DNA from: CAIUGU01 sp963819685
GTDB taxonomy: Bacteria > Pseudomonadota > Gammaproteobacteria > Steroidobacterales > Steroidobacteraceae
DNA: 64,000 bases
Direction of reading: 5' to 3'
Assembly (NCBI GenBank): GCA_963819685.1
Contig: CAWFXI010000008.1
Coordinates: forward strand, 186,001-250,000
Positions 62,557 to 64,000 of this stretch are shown here, piece after piece. Made by a program: the position numbers and the translations under genes. The notes beneath the pieces are model-generated. The model had not been told where the DNA came from and ran no database searches. It saw only the letters and a program-made list of their open reading frames with translations. The stretch's first letter is position 1. Each line of letters opens with the position of its first letter.

Positions 62557-63654
62557 TTATCGCCGGCGAACGACGATGTCCTGTTTCGTCGTCTCGACAC
62601 TGAGATCAACGTCTCTGGCCAATAGCTGCGCAAGAGAATCAGTATCATCGGCGTCGAACACCCCGGTATAGGTGCGGCTGGCAATATCTGGGCCTTCCAG
62701 CCGTATCTTGCGACTATTGTAGCGATTGAACTCTTGAACAATTCTGTCCAGAGACTCTTGCCGAAATACGAGTCGTCGATTTCGCCAAGCCACGGCATCC
62801 GACACATTGGCCACCGTACGTACCATGATAATCCCTACAGGGTTCACCTGTGCTTCCTGGCTGGCTGTGATCAAACGCCCTTCAGGCGTGGCTTGTCTGT
62901 CCGGCGAAATCTCCGGGACGCGTCGGGATTGCAGGGCATCCGGAGGCAAGGTGGCTTTGTGTGCGACGGGTAGGACATGCACTTTACCTTCCAGCACGGC
63001 GATAAATGTGCCGTCTGGTCGGTTGTAGACATTGAATTGCGTACCCAGGTCTTCAATCTCAGCGTCACCGGTATGAACCCTAAATGGGCGGGACGCGTCG
63101 TGATGCACGCGAAATAGGGCTTCTCCCTCGAGGAGACGTACCTCGCGTGATTTTGCGGTCAGTCGGACGGCGATCCGCGAGTGAGTGTTGAGGTGGATGA
63201 TCGAACCGTCGGACAATTCAAATGCGCGTTGCTCGCTCGTCGCGGTGTGGTATTCCCTCCAGCCGATGCGGTCCTTTAACACCACAAACCAACTTCCCGC
63301 CACAATGATCGTGATTCCGGCAGCCATCGTTGCCCAGCGAACCGGCCATGCGCGCGCAAGCCGGGCTTTAGCCGGGTTGCGCCGGCCTGGAAAAGGGACA
63401 ACCTGATGATTGACCTGGGCGATCAACTTCTGGAAGTCGTGGACGTGCGCGGAATCGATCTCCGCGAGCGCTTCGTCCAGGGTCAGCATGAAAAGGATGT
63501 CGCGTACGTTACGCGGCGATTCTTTCAGCCACGCGACAAATTCCGCGCGCTGCTGGGGGCCAGCCTCACGCAGGGTCTCCAGCCAGGCGGAGGCCTGTTC
63601 CGCATGCAGCCGTTCAATGTCAGGACTCGTAGTGTTCATACCGGCGCCCATCAT
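62557..63654 (-). CDS. FecR-domain anti-sigma/signalling protein
   Basis: 365 residues: cytoplasmic DUF4880-like N-terminus (ASAWLETLREAGPQQRAEFVAWLKESPRNVRDIL), one membrane helix (WATMAAGITIIVAGSWFVVL), FecR domain (TATSEQRAFELSDGSIIHLNTHSRIAVRLT, RLLEGEALFRVHHDASRPFRVHTGDAEIEDLGTQFNVY), and a C-terminal STN-like end (VFRQESLDRIVQEFNRYNSRKIRLEG). It overlaps the sigma gene by ATGA. In the usual three-part system an STN-type TonB receptor would be on the other side; here the RAYT unit sits there. Confidence 0.9.
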   Translation of the reverse strand: MMGAGMNTTSPDIERLHAEQASAWLETLREAGPQQRAEFVAWLKESPRNVRDILFMLTLDEALAEIDSAHVHDFQKLIAQVNHQVVPFPGRRNPAKARLARAWPVRWATMAAGITIIVAGSWFVVLKDRIGWREYHTATSEQRAFELSDGSIIHLNTHSRIAVRLTAKSREVRLLEGEALFRVHHDASRPFRVHTGDAEIEDLGTQFNVYNRPDGTFIAVLEGKVHVLPVAHKATLPPDALQSRRVPEISPDRQATPEGRLITASQEAQVNPVGIIMVRTVANVSDAVAWRNRRLVFRQESLDRIVQEFNRYNSRKIRLEGPDIASRTYTGVFDADDTDSLAQLLARDVDLSVETTKQDIVVRRR

Positions 63655-64000
63655 CGCTGGTCCTGGAGCAGGACGCGCACGCGCGCACGCGCTTCCACTA
63701 CATATTTCTCGATCGTATGGACCGACAATCCCGCGGCCTTGGCTGCCTCCGGGTAGGACATGCCATCACGCTTGACCAGCAACAGAACCAGCCGGTGCGT
63801 GGGCGGCAGTTGGGCAAGCGCCGTGTCCAGCTGGTTCTGTAGTTCGAGCTGCTCGGCGTGGCCCCGATGGGATAACTGGTGTGGTTGCTCGCACACATTG
63901 TCGGCAAGATCTGAATCAAACAACACATGCTCGCTCTGCTTGCGCTGCCAGAACTCGCGTACCACGTGGGTCGCAATGCCAAGCAGATAGGCGAGCGGTG
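63651..64000 (-). CDS. FecI-like ECF sigma factor (N-terminus cut by window edge)
   Basis: The frame is open to the right edge; about 116 residues are visible. Region 2.4-like LAYLLGIATHVVREFWQRKQ and region 4 LAQLPPTHRLVLLLVKRDGMSYPEAAKAAGLSVHTIEKYVVEARARVRVLL are clear. TIEKYV is the recognition-helix style of FecI-type sigma factors. It is coupled to the FecR-like gene by ATGA. The start lies beyond the window. Confidence 0.87.
   Translation of the reverse strand, partial: PLAYLLGIATHVVREFWQRKQSEHVLFDSDLADNVCEQPHQLSHRGHAEQLELQNQLDTALAQLPPTHRLVLLLVKRDGMSYPEAAKAAGLSVHTIEKYVVEARARVRVLLQDQR

Overview
The window is dense, high-GC bacterial chromosome that reads as a gammaproteobacterium. I infer something near the Steroidobacteraceae, Nevskiales or Xanthomonadales, but this rests on gene order and protein style, not on a search. 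The clearest anchor is the housekeeping block at 50.9-60.8 kb: prfA-hemA diverging from TPR lipoprotein-lolB-ispE-tRNA-Gln-prs-rplY-pth-ychF-tRNA-Met. TonB receptors, LolB, RND efflux and outer-membrane beta-barrels show a Gram-negative envelope. No gene-free stretch exceeds about 300 bases.

Layout. 1-9.2 kb: a TrhO-RluA fusion (cut by the window edge), a DUF938 methyltransferase, an amidohydrolase, two tandem secreted alpha/beta hydrolases, an aldo/keto reductase and recQ. 9.2-13.9 kb (minus): a copper-handling operon with two DUF2946 proteins, YcnI, PCuAC, a lipoprotein cytochrome c and a TonB receptor. 14.0-19.7 kb: a SahR-like ArsR-methyltransferase fusion with metF and metH behind a perfect inverted-repeat operator. 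19.9-26.1 kb: HDOD protein, VWA lipoprotein, ECF sigma factor, membrane partner, MFS transporter and a DJ-1/PfpI enzyme. 26.1-35.4 kb: MAPEG protein, GST, and a heavy-metal RND operon divergent from its likely two-component system, with a PmrA-type box between them. 35.4-42.6 kb (minus): mtgA, ppiase, prmC, cytochrome b561 and a tightly overlapping five-gene cluster (thermostable-hemolysin family, acyl-adenylating enzyme, haem-oxygenase-like diiron protein, SDR, TPR protein) that looks like an uncharacterised fatty-acyl pathway. 42.7-50.8 kb: ECF sigma/FecR pair, a three-way-junction RNA element, BamA-like protein, PAP2 phosphatase, STN-type TonB receptor, isoprenylcysteine-methyltransferase-like protein and CmoA. 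60.9-64 kb: AbrB/PemK toxin-antitoxin, a REP-associated transposase flanked by inverted repeats, and a second FecR/sigma pair.

Two window-wide patterns matter. First, about a dozen genes, including the essential prs, are broken by single-base frameshifts, and nearly all behave as +1 insertions whichever strand the gene is on. That points to sequencing or assembly error more than gene decay, so I give frame-corrected extents. Second, five intergenic spots beginning at stop codons (after ppiase, prmC, prs, rplY and pth) carry degenerate ~7-base repeats, four of them arranged as long imperfect hairpins.
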